From Agrococcus jejuensis (GTDB lineage: Bacteria; Actinomycetota; Actinomycetes; Actinomycetales; Microbacteriaceae), in the NCBI RefSeq assembly GCF_900099705.1, contig NZ_LT629695.1, forward strand, positions 248,001-312,000: a DNA stretch of 64,000 bases, read 5' to 3'. The position numbers and the translations under genes are program-made. The notes beneath the pieces were generated by a model. That model saw only the letters and a list, made by a program, of their open reading frames with translations, was not told where the DNA came from and did not search any database. Shown piece by piece: positions 50,358 through 59,820 of the stretch. Position 1 is the stretch's first letter. Each line of letters begins with the position of its first letter.

Positions 50358-52348
50358 CGAGAGGGCGAACCCCAGATCGGTCCCTGGCATTCCGGCCACG
50401 TCGCTCGTCGCTGCGCGGTCGCGACGGTGTCGGCGACGCGGGGGTCGAGCCTGCCGAGCTCGGCGGCGAGTCGCAGCGCGACCTCCACCTCGGTCGCGAC
50501 GTCGTCGAGCACGCCGCCCTTCGCGCCCGCCATGCGGCGTCGATGCGCCTCGACGTCGGCGACGCGCGCCTGCGACAGGGGCCACTCGGACGAGTTGAGG
50601 TGCACGGCGTCGTGCCGTCGGCCCAGCAGCGCCTCGGCGACGCGCCAGCCCGCCGCGGCGAGGGCGACGAGCGCGACCGCGACGAGGCCCGTGAGCTCGC
50701 CGGCGCGCACGCTGCGCAGGTACGGCGAGTACGCGTTCGCACCGTCGACGAGGTGCGCCGAGATCGCGGCGCCCGCGGCGACGCCCAGCCACGCGATCGT
50801 CGTGGGCAGGGCGCGCAGCCCGGCGAGGCGCTCGCGGAGCTCGGCACCGACGAGCAGTGCGACGGCGAACGTGGCGCACGCGGCCGCGGATGTCGGCGAC
50901 GTCGGCTGGCGGAAGTCGGATGCGCTCGGCAGCCACAGCAGCGTCGCGACCACCGCCGCGATCGACCAGCACCACCCGCCGACGACCAGTCCCGGCCACA
51001 GGCGCGACAGTGCGGTGAGGGGCTTCGTGGCTCGCGCGAGCACGGGCACGCGCGCGGCGGCCACGAGGTCGACGAGCACGCCGGCGTCGAACGGCGCTCC
51101 GCGATCCTGCCTCGTGCCTGCGACCGCCGAGACGACCCGGCGCACGAGCCTCGCATCGTGGCCGCGGCCGCGCAGGATCGCGGCGACGACGGGCAGCGGC
51201 ACGTGCGGTCGCAGCACGATCGCACCGTCGGGATCGTGCGCGAGCCGCGCCGCGAGCGCCGCGTCGAAGCGACCCGCCAGCGGGCCGACGCGCAGCATGG
51301 CAGCTCGGGTGCTCGCATCGATGGCATCGGCGGCGTGCAGGCGGTCGGCCTGCGATTCCATCGCCGAGCGCAACGCGGTCCACGTGCCCTTCTGGAGTGC
51401 CCCGATGCGATCGCGGAACGTGCGCTCGAGCGCCGCGAGCCGCTCCTCCGGCAGGTCGTCGAGCGGATTCGCGCCGCCCGGCAGCAACCCCGAGCCCGGA
51501 CCTCGGCGGAGGAGGACGAGCAGCGGGATCCCGACGGCGATCGCCAGTGCGTGCAGGGCGAGGCCCCCGACGACGGCACCGGACCAGCCCGAGAGCAGCG
51601 ACGTCCGCACGACCAGCAGCACGACGATGAGCAGCAGCCACAGGAGCAGCACGACCATCGCGACGACGCCGCCCGGCCCCACCCCGGGTCGATGCGACGT
51701 CGGCGACCGGCGCGCTCCGCTCGGCCGCCCCTGCCGTGACGCCGTGGGTGGCACCGTGGGCGGCGCCTTCGGATCCTCGATCGCGAGCGTGGCCAGCATC
51801 GCGACGAGCATGAGGGCGCTCGCACCCGTCCACAGCGCCGCGGCGCCCAGCTCGCCGCGCAGGTCCTCGTCGGGCCGGGCGCCGAGCCAGATGGGCGCGC
51901 CGAAGAGCAGGATCGTCGCCGCGAACCCCGCGAGCGCCGCGAAGCCGCCCCAGTATCGCCACGTCGCGATGGCGTGCAGCACCGCGAGCGCACGCCGCAC
52001 GGTGCCTCCGGCTCCCGACGCGCCGCGCACGGAGGAGACGAACGCGTCGTGCGCCGCGCGCACCCGCTCGTCGACGTCGTCGAGCCCGAGGGTCGCGAGC
52101 GAGCCGCGCAGCTCCTCCGCCGAGGGCGATCCCTCGACGCGCATGCCCCCGACCTCGACCGAGGCGCCGTCGACGTCGACGAGCAGCCGACGCACGGGCG
52201 GCGGTGGGGCGACGGTCGCTGCGGCGCGCGGCTTCGCACCGCGGGGTCGACGCCACCGGTCCGGGTCCGGCCGCTGCGGCTGCTCGGTGGCGCGCGAGGC
52301 ATCGCGAGCGCGCTGTCGTCGCTCCCCGCGTCGCTCCCGCCGCGCCAT
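50354..52348 (-). CDS. Large membrane protein of unknown function
   Basis: The 664-aa protein has a basic, disordered N terminus (about 1-40), a small soluble domain (50-110, RLLVDVDGASVEVGG...), then TM helices near 120-190 and 225-295. A cytoplasmic helical domain of about 150 residues follows (DRIGALQKGTWTALRSAMESQADRLH onward), with four more TM helices after it and a soluble tail. I recognise no family. GAGGGGAG stands 4 nt before the ATG. It overlaps the MFS gene by 4 nt, so the two are co-translated and may share a function in export or regulation. Confidence 0.7.
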   Translation of the reverse strand: MARRERRGERRQRARDASRATEQPQRPDPDRWRRPRGAKPRAAATVAPPPPVRRLLVDVDGASVEVGGMRVEGSPSAEELRGSLATLGLDDVDERVRAAHDAFVSSVRGASGAGGTVRRALAVLHAIATWRYWGGFAALAGFAATILLFGAPIWLGARPDEDLRGELGAAALWTGASALMLVAMLATLAIEDPKAPPTVPPTASRQGRPSGARRSPTSHRPGVGPGGVVAMVVLLLWLLLIVVLLVVRTSLLSGWSGAVVGGLALHALAIAVGIPLLVLLRRGPGSGLLPGGANPLDDLPEERLAALERTFRDRIGALQKGTWTALRSAMESQADRLHAADAIDASTRAAMLRVGPLAGRFDAALAARLAHDPDGAIVLRPHVPLPVVAAILRGRGHDARLVRRVVSAVAGTRQDRGAPFDAGVLVDLVAAARVPVLARATKPLTALSRLWPGLVVGGWCWSIAAVVATLLWLPSASDFRQPTSPTSAAACATFAVALLVGAELRERLAGLRALPTTIAWLGVAAGAAISAHLVDGANAYSPYLRSVRAGELTGLVAVALVALAAAGWRVAEALLGRRHDAVHLNSSEWPLSQARVADVEAHRRRMAGAKGGVLDDVATEVEVALRLAAELGRLDPRVADTVATAQRRATWPECQGPIWGSPSR

Positions 52349-52457
52349 GCCGCTCCCCTCGCCCACGCCATGCTGGCATCCGCCGGCCGTGCCCCTCCTG
52401 CACACCGACCTCCCTCAAGGGCTTGTCGAAGGTTCGGCCACGGGCCAAGGTGAGTGC

Positions 52458-53288
52458 ATGCGCGCCATGTGGAAGGGATCCATCGCCTTCGGGCTCGTCA
52501 ACGTGCCCGTGAAGCTGTACTCGGCCACCGAGACGCACGACGTGCGCCTGCACCAGGTGCACGACGAGGACGGCGGGCGCATCCGGTACCAGCGCAAGTG
52601 CGAGGTGTGCGGCGAGGTCGTGGCCTACGCGAACATCGACAAGGCGTACGAGGAGGACGGCAAGACCGTCGTGCTGCGCGACGACGACCTCGCAGCCCTG
52701 CCGGTCGAGCGCTCGCGCGAGATCGAGGTCGTGCAGTTCGTGCCGTCGAAGCAGATCGACCCGATCCGCCTCGAGAAGTCGTACTACCTCGAGCCGACCG
52801 GCTCGGCCCTCAAGGCGTACACGCTGCTGCGGCGCGTGCTCGACGAGACCGCGCGCACGGCGATCGTGCGCATCTCCATCCGCCAGCGGCAGCGCCTCGC
52901 GGTGCTGCGCGTGCACGACGACGTGCTCATGGTGCAGACGATGCTGTGGGACGACGAGATCCGCGCCGCCGAGTTCGCGAGCCTCGACGAGAAGCCGCGC
53001 ATCCCGGCGAAGGAGCTCGACCTCGCGAAGGCGATCGTCGACCAGCTCTCGGGTGACTTCGCCCCCGACGAGTACCAGGACGACTACCAGGTGCAGCTGC
53101 GGCAGCTCGTGGAGGCGAAGCTCGAGCAGGGCGACGCGATCGACACGGCCGCGACGTTCGGCGAGCCCGCCGAGGAGGCCGAGGTGCTCGACCTCATGGA
53201 GGCGCTGCAGCGGTCGGTCGAGCGGCGCAAGGCCGGGGCCGCGAAGGGCACGAAGGACTCGGGCTCGAAGCGCTCGAAGTCCGCCTAG
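52458..53288 (+). CDS. ku: Ku, NHEJ DNA end-binding protein
   Basis: The 276-aa bacterial Ku opens MRAMWKGSIAFGLVNVPVKLYSAT, with the zinc-like pair CEVCGE, the KSYYLEP segment and a Lys-rich C-terminal tail (KGTKDSGSKRSKSA) that binds DNA. It forms a homodimeric ring on double-strand ends and recruits LigD, encoded 10 nt downstream. AAGGTGAG lies just upstream of the ATG at 52458; an in-frame ATG three codons later is the alternative. Confidence 0.96.
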   Translation: MRAMWKGSIAFGLVNVPVKLYSATETHDVRLHQVHDEDGGRIRYQRKCEVCGEVVAYANIDKAYEEDGKTVVLRDDDLAALPVERSREIEVVQFVPSKQIDPIRLEKSYYLEPTGSALKAYTLLRRVLDETARTAIVRISIRQRQRLAVLRVHDDVLMVQTMLWDDEIRAAEFASLDEKPRIPAKELDLAKAIVDQLSGDFAPDEYQDDYQVQLRQLVEAKLEQGDAIDTAATFGEPAEEAEVLDLMEALQRSVERRKAGAAKGTKDSGSKRSKSA

Positions 53289-53298
53289 GAGCGCGCGC

Positions 53299-55650
53299 GT
53301 GGCCGAGCAGAGCGTGCGCGTCGGCGGTCGCACGCTCGGCGTCTCGAACCTCGACAAGGTGCTCTACCCCGACGCCGGCACGACGAAGGCCGACGTCATG
53401 GCGTACCTGCAGGAGGTCGCGCCCGTCATGCTCCCCCACGTGCGCGACCGCCCCGTGACGCGCAAGCGGTGGGTGCACGGCGTCGGCCCGGCATCCGACC
53501 CCGGCGAGGTGTTCTTCGTGAAGGCGCTCGAGCAGGGCGCGCCGTCGTGGATCCCCCGCCGCCCCATCGAGCACAAGGAGGGGCCGAAGGAGTACCCGCT
53601 CGTCGAGGACGCCGCGACGCTCGCGTGGCTCGCGCAGATGGCGGCGCTCGAGCTGCACGTGCCGCAGTGGCGCTTCGGCCCCGACGCCGCGCGCCGAGAC
53701 CCCGACCGGCTCGTGCTCGACCTCGACCCCGGCGACGGCGCCGGACTGCCCGAGTGCCAGGAGGTCGCGCTGCTCGCGAAGGACCTGCTGGAGGACATGG
53801 GCATGCGTCCCCTGCCCGTCACGAGCGGGTCGAAGGGCATCCACCTCTACGCGCGCATCGACGCGCTGACGGCCGAGAAGGCGTCGGCGCTCGCGAAGGC
53901 CATCGCGCTGTCGCTCGAGGAGCTGCATCCCGACCTCGTCGTGTCGTCGCAGCGCAAGGCCAGTCGCGTCGGCAAGGTGCTCGTCGACTGGAGCCAGAAC
54001 TCCGGCGCCAAGACGACCGTCGCCCCGTACTCGCTGCGCGGGCGACCGCAGCCGACCGTCGCGGCGCCGCGCACGTGGCACGAGATCGAGTCGGATGGGC
54101 TCGCGCAGCTCACGTACCTCGAGGTGCTCGAGCGCGTCGCGCGCGACGGCGATCTGCTCGCCGCCCTGGCGCCGCCGCCCATGGTCGACCGACTCGCGGT
54201 GTACCGGCAGAAGCGCTCTGCCGACAAGACGCCCGAGCCGATCCCCGAGGATGCGCCGCAGCCGACGTACGGGCGTTCGTTCGTCATCCACGAGCACCAC
54301 GCGTCGAGCCTGCACTGGGATCTGCGGCTCGAGCACGACGGCGTGCTCATGTCGTGGGCGATCCCCAAGGGCATCCCCACCTCGGGCGCGAAGGACCGCC
54401 TCGCGGTGCGCACCGAGGACCACCCGCTCGAGTACGGCCGCTTCGAGGGCGTGATCCCGAAGGGCGAGTACGGGGCGGGCGAGATCCGCATCTGGGATGC
54501 GGGCGACTACACCGTGAAGGACTGGGACCCCGGCTTGAAGGCCGTGACGCTGCACGGCCGTGCCGACGGCGGCCTCGGCGGCTCGCCCGTGCGCATCGCG
54601 CTCGTGCAGACCGACGGCGACCAGTGGCTCTGCCACCGCATGCAGCTGCCCACCGCATCCGCAGAGCGGCAGTCGCGCTCGCGCGGCGCCGCCGTGCCGC
54701 GCACGCTCACGCCCATGCTCGCGTCGACGCGCACGCTCACCGACGTCGGCGACGGCTGGGTGTTCGAGCCGAAGTGGGACGGCTGGCGTGCGCTCGTGAC
54801 CGTCGACGGCGACGAGGTGCGCCTGCAGTCGCGGTCGGGGCAGTCGCTCACCGACGGGTTCTCGGAGCTGCTCGCGCCCATCCGTCAGGCCGTGACTGCC
54901 GAGCGGGCGACGCTCGACGGCGAGCTCGTCGCGGGCTCTGGCGGCGGCGACTTCTCGTCGCTGCAGGGGCGGCTCGGCGATCCGCGCGCTCGCGGTCGGG
55001 CGGTGGACCGGGGCGAGCCCGTGACGCTCGTGCTGTTCGACGCGCTCGAGGTCGACGGGCGCTCGCTGCTGCGGAAGCCGCTGTCTGAGCGGCGCGAGGA
55101 GCTCGAGCGCGTCGTCGTCGTGTCGCCGCAGGTGGCGATCACCGAGCAGCTCACGGGGCGCGCGTCGGCGATCGTCGAGGCGTCGCAGCGGCTCGGCATC
55201 GAGGGGCTCGTGGCGAAGCGGCTGTCGTCTGCCTATCAGCCCGGTGTCCGCAGCGACGACTGGCGCAAGGTCGTGCACGTGCGCACGCACGAGGTCGCCG
55301 TCGTCGGGTGGCTGCCCGGCGAGGGGTCGCTCGGGCGCACCTTCGGGTCGCTCGTGCTGGCGGCGCCCTCGGCCTCGGGCGGGCTGCGCTACGCGGGGCG
55401 CGTGGGCACGGGGTTCTCCGCGCGCGATCGGGCTGCGATCCGCGACCGCCTGCCCGACCAGTCGCGCGCATCCCGCGCCGTCGACGGCGTGCCTGCCGAC
55501 GTCGCCGAGCGGATGACGTGGATGCGCGCCGCCGTCGGCGAGGTGCGCTTCACGACGGTCACGGAGGCGGGCGCCTTCCGCCAGCCCGTCTGGCGGGGCC
55601 TGCGCCCCGACAAGGCGCTCGACGACCTGACGCCGTTGCCGGAGCGGTAG
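53299..55650 (+). CDS. ligD: Multifunctional NHEJ ligase LigD
   Basis: The 783-aa protein holds all three LigD modules in mycobacterial order. The polymerase domain (about 5-290) includes LDKVLYPDAGTTKADV and LVLDLDPGDG. The 3'-phosphoesterase (about 325-450) includes FVIHEHHASSLHWDLRLEH. The ATP-dependent ligase (about 480-783) has its adenylated lysine in EPKWDGWRA (Lys492). With Ku it trims, fills and seals double-strand breaks. The GTG has AGGAG 7 nt upstream, overlapping the Ku stop region. Confidence 0.96.
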   Translation: MAEQSVRVGGRTLGVSNLDKVLYPDAGTTKADVMAYLQEVAPVMLPHVRDRPVTRKRWVHGVGPASDPGEVFFVKALEQGAPSWIPRRPIEHKEGPKEYPLVEDAATLAWLAQMAALELHVPQWRFGPDAARRDPDRLVLDLDPGDGAGLPECQEVALLAKDLLEDMGMRPLPVTSGSKGIHLYARIDALTAEKASALAKAIALSLEELHPDLVVSSQRKASRVGKVLVDWSQNSGAKTTVAPYSLRGRPQPTVAAPRTWHEIESDGLAQLTYLEVLERVARDGDLLAALAPPPMVDRLAVYRQKRSADKTPEPIPEDAPQPTYGRSFVIHEHHASSLHWDLRLEHDGVLMSWAIPKGIPTSGAKDRLAVRTEDHPLEYGRFEGVIPKGEYGAGEIRIWDAGDYTVKDWDPGLKAVTLHGRADGGLGGSPVRIALVQTDGDQWLCHRMQLPTASAERQSRSRGAAVPRTLTPMLASTRTLTDVGDGWVFEPKWDGWRALVTVDGDEVRLQSRSGQSLTDGFSELLAPIRQAVTAERATLDGELVAGSGGGDFSSLQGRLGDPRARGRAVDRGEPVTLVLFDALEVDGRSLLRKPLSERREELERVVVVSPQVAITEQLTGRASAIVEASQRLGIEGLVAKRLSSAYQPGVRSDDWRKVVHVRTHEVAVVGWLPGEGSLGRTFGSLVLAAPSASGGLRYAGRVGTGFSARDRAAIRDRLPDQSRASRAVDGVPADVAERMTWMRAAVGEVRFTTVTEAGAFRQPVWRGLRPDKALDDLTPLPER

Positions 55651-55797
55651 GCCGCGGGAGACGGCCCCCGACCTCGCGCTCCTCTCCAACCGCTCCGTGA
55701 GGTGCGAGCGGAGCGAGCCTCGAAGGGGCACCCGAGCCACCCAACTCGACCCACGACCGCGTGCTCCCGTGTCAGTGGTTGCTGGCAGAGTCAGGTC

Positions 55798-57138
55798 ATG
55801 GCGCAGGAGATCGCAGGCACGGGGCAGGGTCCCGACGCTGCCGCGCTCGACGCCATCCAGGCCAACGCCCTGTCGCAGCTCGCCGCGGTGGACGCCGGCA
55901 TGCAGGCGCTCGAGGCGCACCGCCTCCGACTGCTCGCGTCCCTCGGGCACCTCGCCCTGCATCGCGCAGGCGGTGGGAGCAGCCAGCGGTCCGCGATGGA
56001 GATGCGTGCGGTCGCCGCGGAGATCGGCGTGCAGGCTCGGGTGTCGGATGCGACCGTCGAGCGGCAGATCGGCGACGCGATGACCCTCGTCGACACGTGG
56101 CCGGTCCTGCTGGACGCGTTTGCGAACGGGCGGATCGGTCGTGGGCACGTGCGGGCGGTCACCGAGGCCGGCGGCGTGCTCTCGAGCACCGCCGTCACGC
56201 CGGAGCAGCGTGCGGAGTTCGAGCAGCAGATGGTCGCGCTCGCCGAGGCCACGACGCCCGCGCGTGTGAAGAAGGTCGCCCGCCGAGAGGCCGACAAGCA
56301 CCTGACCGAGCCGCTCGTCGAACGCCACAAGGCAGCCCGCGAGGACCGCCGCATGACGTGCGACGACCTCGACGACGGCATGTCCTGGATCGGCGCCCTC
56401 GTCCCGTCGGTGCTGGCGCACGGCATCCAGGCGCGGTTCCGGGCGGGTGCGAAGGCGAAGTCGAAGGACGACCCGCGCACGATGCAGCAGTGGCAGGCAG
56501 ACGCGTTCTGCGAGCTGCTGCTCACCGGCGCCGGCCAGCCGACGGTCGAGCGGACGCCCGGTGGCGCTGCGGTCGAGCACGCCGGACTGCTCGCGGCCAT
56601 CAACCCCATCGTGCAGATCACGATCCCGGTGACGTCCATCACCGGCACGAACGACGCACCAGGCGGCCTCGACGGCGCCCAGCCGGTCGACGCCGAGACC
56701 GCCCGCATCCTCGCCGGCGTCGCAGCGACGTGGCAGCGGCTGCTGACCGATCCGATCCGCGGCACGGTCGTCGAGGTCGACACGTACTCGCCGACGGAGG
56801 CGCAGCGGCGACTGCTCCGGGCGCGCGACCAGCACTGCCGCTTCCCCGGCTGCGGCGCCAAGGCTCGCGACGACGACGCCGACCACACCATCGCCTGGGA
56901 GGACGGCGGCACCACCAGCCTCGGCAACCTCGCCCACCTCTGCCGCCGCCACCACACGCTCAAGCACCACACCGCCTGGGCGGTCAGCCAGCCCACGCCC
57001 GGCGTGCTCCACTGGCGATCACCCCTCGGCGCGGACTACGTCGACCGACCACCGCCCGTCGGCCCGCGATTCGTCGAGGTCCATGACCTCGCAGACGAAT
57101 CCGCGACCGACCCACCCGACGCCGACCTGCCGTTCTGA
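55798..57138 (+). CDS. DUF222-HNH endonuclease family protein
   Basis: The 446-aa protein has an N-terminal helical DUF222 domain (about 30-330) and a C-terminal HNH domain with DQHCRFPGCGAKA, DDADHTIAWEDGGTTSLGNLAHLCRRHHTLKH; the Cys residues and catalytic His are present. These are multicopy in many actinobacterial genomes and are often suspected to be mobile or REP13E12-like, but no repeats flank it here. Composition is host-like. Function is unproven; its position after ligD is probably chance. Confidence 0.88.
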   Translation: MAQEIAGTGQGPDAAALDAIQANALSQLAAVDAGMQALEAHRLRLLASLGHLALHRAGGGSSQRSAMEMRAVAAEIGVQARVSDATVERQIGDAMTLVDTWPVLLDAFANGRIGRGHVRAVTEAGGVLSSTAVTPEQRAEFEQQMVALAEATTPARVKKVARREADKHLTEPLVERHKAAREDRRMTCDDLDDGMSWIGALVPSVLAHGIQARFRAGAKAKSKDDPRTMQQWQADAFCELLLTGAGQPTVERTPGGAAVEHAGLLAAINPIVQITIPVTSITGTNDAPGGLDGAQPVDAETARILAGVAATWQRLLTDPIRGTVVEVDTYSPTEAQRRLLRARDQHCRFPGCGAKARDDDADHTIAWEDGGTTSLGNLAHLCRRHHTLKHHTAWAVSQPTPGVLHWRSPLGADYVDRPPPVGPRFVEVHDLADESATDPPDADLPF

Positions 57139-57165
57139 CGCCAGCGTCCCACCGACTCCGCTGGC

Positions 57166-57171
57166 TACGCT
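57166..57171 (+). promoter_or_regulatory. Leaderless -10 box (TACGCT) of the ICMT-like gene
   Basis: TACGCT, 6 nt, then ATG at 57178. Confidence 0.6.
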
Positions 57172-57177
57172 CGCCGC

Positions 57178-58134
57178 ATGGACTCGAGTCGGGCGGCATC
57201 GCACGCGCCCGACCCGCGCTTGCGCACGCTCGGGCGCGCGTACTTCGGCGTCCAGTCCGTCGCGGGCGCCGCGTGGTGGCTGAGCGTCTTCCTCAGTCCC
57301 GCCGTGCAGCACGCGACGCTCGGCGCGCTGCCCCCGGTCGCCGTCGCCGCCTTCGACCTGCCGCTGTTCGTCGCCGCCTCGGCGCTCGCCGCCGCCGGCA
57401 TCCGCTGGTCGGCGTGGATCGCCACCGCGTGGACGACCCTCGTCGCCGTCGGCATGGCCGGCTATGCCACGGTCACGCAGCTCGCGGGACTCGGGGCCGT
57501 GCTCATGGTCGCCGCAGCCGCCGCGAGCATCGCTGCGGCGATGCTCGTGCTGCTGGGCCGCATCCCGGGCGAGCTCGTCACGCGCGGCCCATTCGCGTTC
57601 GTCGTCGCGCCCGTCGTATCGGTGCGGGCGATCGCGGCACGCACGACGCGGCAGATGCTCGTGTTCTGGGGCACGTTCCTCGTCGTGCTGCCCACGATCA
57701 TCGCGCTCGTCGAGGCGCGCTGGCTGCTGCGCCTCGACGCCCCGCCGGTCGTCCAGGCGCTCGGCGTCCTCCTCTTCGTGGTCGCCTCCGCCCTCGGCAT
57801 CTGGTCGGCGCGCTCGTTCGCGGTGCTCGGCGAAGGCACGCCGCTGCCGTCGACGCAGCCACGCAGGCTCGTCGTCGCCGGCCCCTACCGCTGGGTGCGC
57901 AACCCCATGGCCATCGCCGGCATCGTGCAGGGCATGGCCGTGGGCCTCGCCATCGGATCGTGGATGGTCGTCGTCTGGGCCGCCGCGGGCTCGCTCGTGT
58001 GGAACCAGGTCGTGCGACCCGAGGAGGAGGCCGACCTGCACGCCCGGTTCGGTGCCGAGTACGCCGCCTACCGCGACCGGGTGCGGTGCTGGCTGCCGCG
58101 CCAGCCCCTTCCGCCGGGCACCGAGCAGGCGTAG
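57178..58134 (+). CDS. Isoprenylcysteine carboxyl methyltransferase-like membrane protein
   Basis: The 318-aa protein has about four TM helices in its N-terminal half and a C-terminal ICMT/PEMT domain. The latter has LVVAGPYRWVRNPMAIAGIVQGM (SAM-binding region) and RPEEEADLHARFGAEYAAYRDRVRCWLP, the family end signature. Relatives methylate lipids or small acceptors, so the substrate is open. The additional N-terminal membrane region is longer than in the minimal family. The gene starts from a leaderless-type promoter. Confidence 0.82.
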   Translation: MDSSRAASHAPDPRLRTLGRAYFGVQSVAGAAWWLSVFLSPAVQHATLGALPPVAVAAFDLPLFVAASALAAAGIRWSAWIATAWTTLVAVGMAGYATVTQLAGLGAVLMVAAAAASIAAAMLVLLGRIPGELVTRGPFAFVVAPVVSVRAIAARTTRQMLVFWGTFLVVLPTIIALVEARWLLRLDAPPVVQALGVLLFVVASALGIWSARSFAVLGEGTPLPSTQPRRLVVAGPYRWVRNPMAIAGIVQGMAVGLAIGSWMVVVWAAAGSLVWNQVVRPEEEADLHARFGAEYAAYRDRVRCWLPRQPLPPGTEQA

Positions 58135-58160
58135 CGTCGGCCCCCACGAAGGGAGTCGCC

Positions 58161-58319
58161 ATGACAGAGAAGTCCGTCGACGAGTTCGGTCGCCTGCTCA
58201 GCGGCGCGCAGTCCGCCGCACCGCTGCCCGACACCGAGTGGATCCACGACGATCCCATCACCCACGAGCGTCCGACGCCCGTGCCCGACGCCACCGCGGA
58301 GGACGAGTCCGGGCTCTAG
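58161..58319 (+). CDS. Small acidic protein, 52 aa
   Basis: The ATG is preceded by GAAGGGAG at 5 nt and lies 26 nt after the ICMT-like stop; the frame is short but strongly supported. The product, MTEKSVDEFGRLLSGAQ followed by an acidic Pro-rich tail, is probably disordered. No family recognised. Confidence 0.6.
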   Translation: MTEKSVDEFGRLLSGAQSAAPLPDTEWIHDDPITHERPTPVPDATAEDESGL

Positions 58320-58335
58320 GCCCGACGGGCGCGGA

Positions 58336-59355
58336 TCAGCGCGCGAGCAGCGCAGGCAGCTCGCGGTTGATCCGCGCTGCCCAACCGGGGCCCTCGTAGA
58401 CGAACGCCGAGTAGCCCTGCACGAGCGTCGCGCCCGCGGCGAGGCGCTCGGCGACGTCGGCAGCCGTCGTGACGCCACCCACCGAGATGACGCACATTTC
58501 GGCGGGCAGCACGCGCCGCAGCACGCGCAGCACCTCGAGCGACCGCGCGGCGAGCGGCGCCCCCGACAGCCCGCCGGCACCGGCGGCCTCGACGGTCGCG
58601 GCATCCGTGCGCAGCCCGTCGCGCGAGATCGTCGTGTTCGTGGCGATGACGCCCGCGAGGCCGAGGCGCTGCACGAGCGCCGCGACGCCCTCGATGGCGT
58701 CGTCGTCGAGGTCGGGCGCGATCTTCACGAGCACGGGCGTCGCGCCCGCGGCGTCGCGCACGGCCTCGAGCAGCGGCGCGAGGCGCTCCTCGTCCTGCAG
58801 ACCCCGCAGGCCAGGCGTGTTCGGCGACGACACGTTGACGGCGAGGTAGTCGGCGAGCGGTGCGAGCAGCCGCGTCGACACGAGGTAGTCGTCGATGGCG
58901 TCGTCGACGTCGACGACGCGACTCTTGCCGATGTTCACGCCGATCACGGGGCGCGACCGAGCGGCGCGCGCGGCGCGGATGCGGTCGGCAGCAGCCGCCG
59001 CTCCCCCGTTGTTGAAGCCCATGCGGTTCACGAGCGCCTTGTCGGCGAGCAGGCGGAACAGGCGCGGCCGGTCGTTGCCGGGCTGCGGGATCGCCGTGAG
59101 GGTGCCCACCTCGACGTGGCCGAAGCCGAGGGCGCCGAGGCCCGCGATCATCGACGCATCCTTGTCGAAGCCGGCGGCGAGGCCGAACGGCGTCGGGAAC
59201 TCGCGCCCGAGCGCGTGCACGCGCAGCGACGCATCCGCACGCACGCCCGGTCGCAGCGACCCGGCGGCTCGCACGACCATCGCACCCATGTGGTGCGCGC
59301 GCTCGGCGTCGATCTTCGTCAGCACCCGCTCGTACAGCGCGTCGTACAGCGTCAC
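58336..59355 (-). CDS. pyrD: Dihydroorotate dehydrogenase (quinone), class 2
   Basis: The 339-aa membrane-associated flavoenzyme oxidises dihydroorotate to orotate in pyrimidine synthesis, passing electrons to quinone. Class 2 features are the amphipathic N-terminal extension ([23 protein letters not shown]), [32 protein letters not shown] and NTTISRDGL, with the FMN site IISVGG-like near the end. The GTG overlaps the nrdR stop (GTGA). It is last in hisD-nrdR-pyrD. Confidence 0.95.
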   Translation of the reverse strand: MTLYDALYERVLTKIDAERAHHMGAMVVRAAGSLRPGVRADASLRVHALGREFPTPFGLAAGFDKDASMIAGLGALGFGHVEVGTLTAIPQPGNDRPRLFRLLADKALVNRMGFNNGGAAAAADRIRAARAARSRPVIGVNIGKSRVVDVDDAIDDYLVSTRLLAPLADYLAVNVSSPNTPGLRGLQDEERLAPLLEAVRDAAGATPVLVKIAPDLDDDAIEGVAALVQRLGLAGVIATNTTISRDGLRTDAATVEAAGAGGLSGAPLAARSLEVLRVLRRVLPAEMCVISVGGVTTAADVAERLAAGATLVQGYSAFVYEGPGWAARINRELPALLAR

Positions 59356-59819
59356 TCGGCCGCCCCCTGGGTCTCGTGGTCGCGGCGCAGGCCCTCGATG
59401 GCCGACTCGAAGTCCTCGAGCGACTCGAACGCCTGGTAGACGCTCGCGAAGCGCAGGTAGGCGACCTCGTCGAGCTCGCGCAGCGGCGGCAGCACGGCGA
59501 GGCCGATGTCGTTCGCGTCGATCTGGCTCACGCCCGTCGCGCGGATCGCCTCCTCGACGCTCTGCGCGACCGTCGCGAGGTCCGCATCCGTCACGGGCCT
59601 GCCCTGGCACGCCTTCTTGACGCCCTCGATGACCTTGTCGCGGCTGAACGGCTCGACGACGCCCGAGCGCTTCACGACGAGGAGGCTCGCCGACTCCGTC
59701 GTCGTGAACCGGCGGTCGCACTTCGGGCACTGCCGGCGGCGGCGGATCGACAGGCCGTCGTCCGACGAGCGCGTGTCGACGACGCGGGAGTCGGGGTGGC
59801 GGCAGAAGGGGCAGTGCAT
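59352..59819 (-). CDS. nrdR: Transcriptional repressor NrdR
   Basis: The 155-aa protein has the N-terminal zinc ribbon (CPFC near residue 3, CPKC near 31) and an ATP-cone domain (about 48-138). It senses ATP/dATP and represses ribonucleotide reductase genes at NrdR boxes. Its ATG lies 1 nt after the hisD stop, so it is coupled to hisD. No nrd gene is in the window. Confidence 0.96.
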   Translation of the reverse strand: MHCPFCRHPDSRVVDTRSSDDGLSIRRRRQCPKCDRRFTTTESASLLVVKRSGVVEPFSRDKVIEGVKKACQGRPVTDADLATVAQSVEEAIRATGVSQIDANDIGLAVLPPLRELDEVAYLRFASVYQAFESLEDFESAIEGLRRDHETQGAAE

Positions 59820-59820
59820 G

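Noticed and set aside
47055..53288. A 2,000-codon open frame on the plus strand across several genes
   Set aside because: It is an artefact of high G+C with few stop codons. The frame crosses the EamA-side gap, opposes the MFS and 664-aa genes, and gives Arg-rich sequence except where it coincides with ku.
48903..53357. A 1,484-codon minus-strand frame suggesting a giant fusion with the MFS protein
   Set aside because: Only the part from 50357 down encodes recognisable MFS sequence. The rest is antisense to ku and the wrong frame of the 664-aa gene.
55651..55797. Terminator after ligD
   Set aside because: Only a 7-bp stem with a long loop is visible, too weak to call.
55791..57012. Long minus-strand frames opposite ligD and the DUF222-HNH gene
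   Set aside because: Composition is Arg/Ala/His-rich without motifs, and the plus strand carries full-length known families with ribosome sites.
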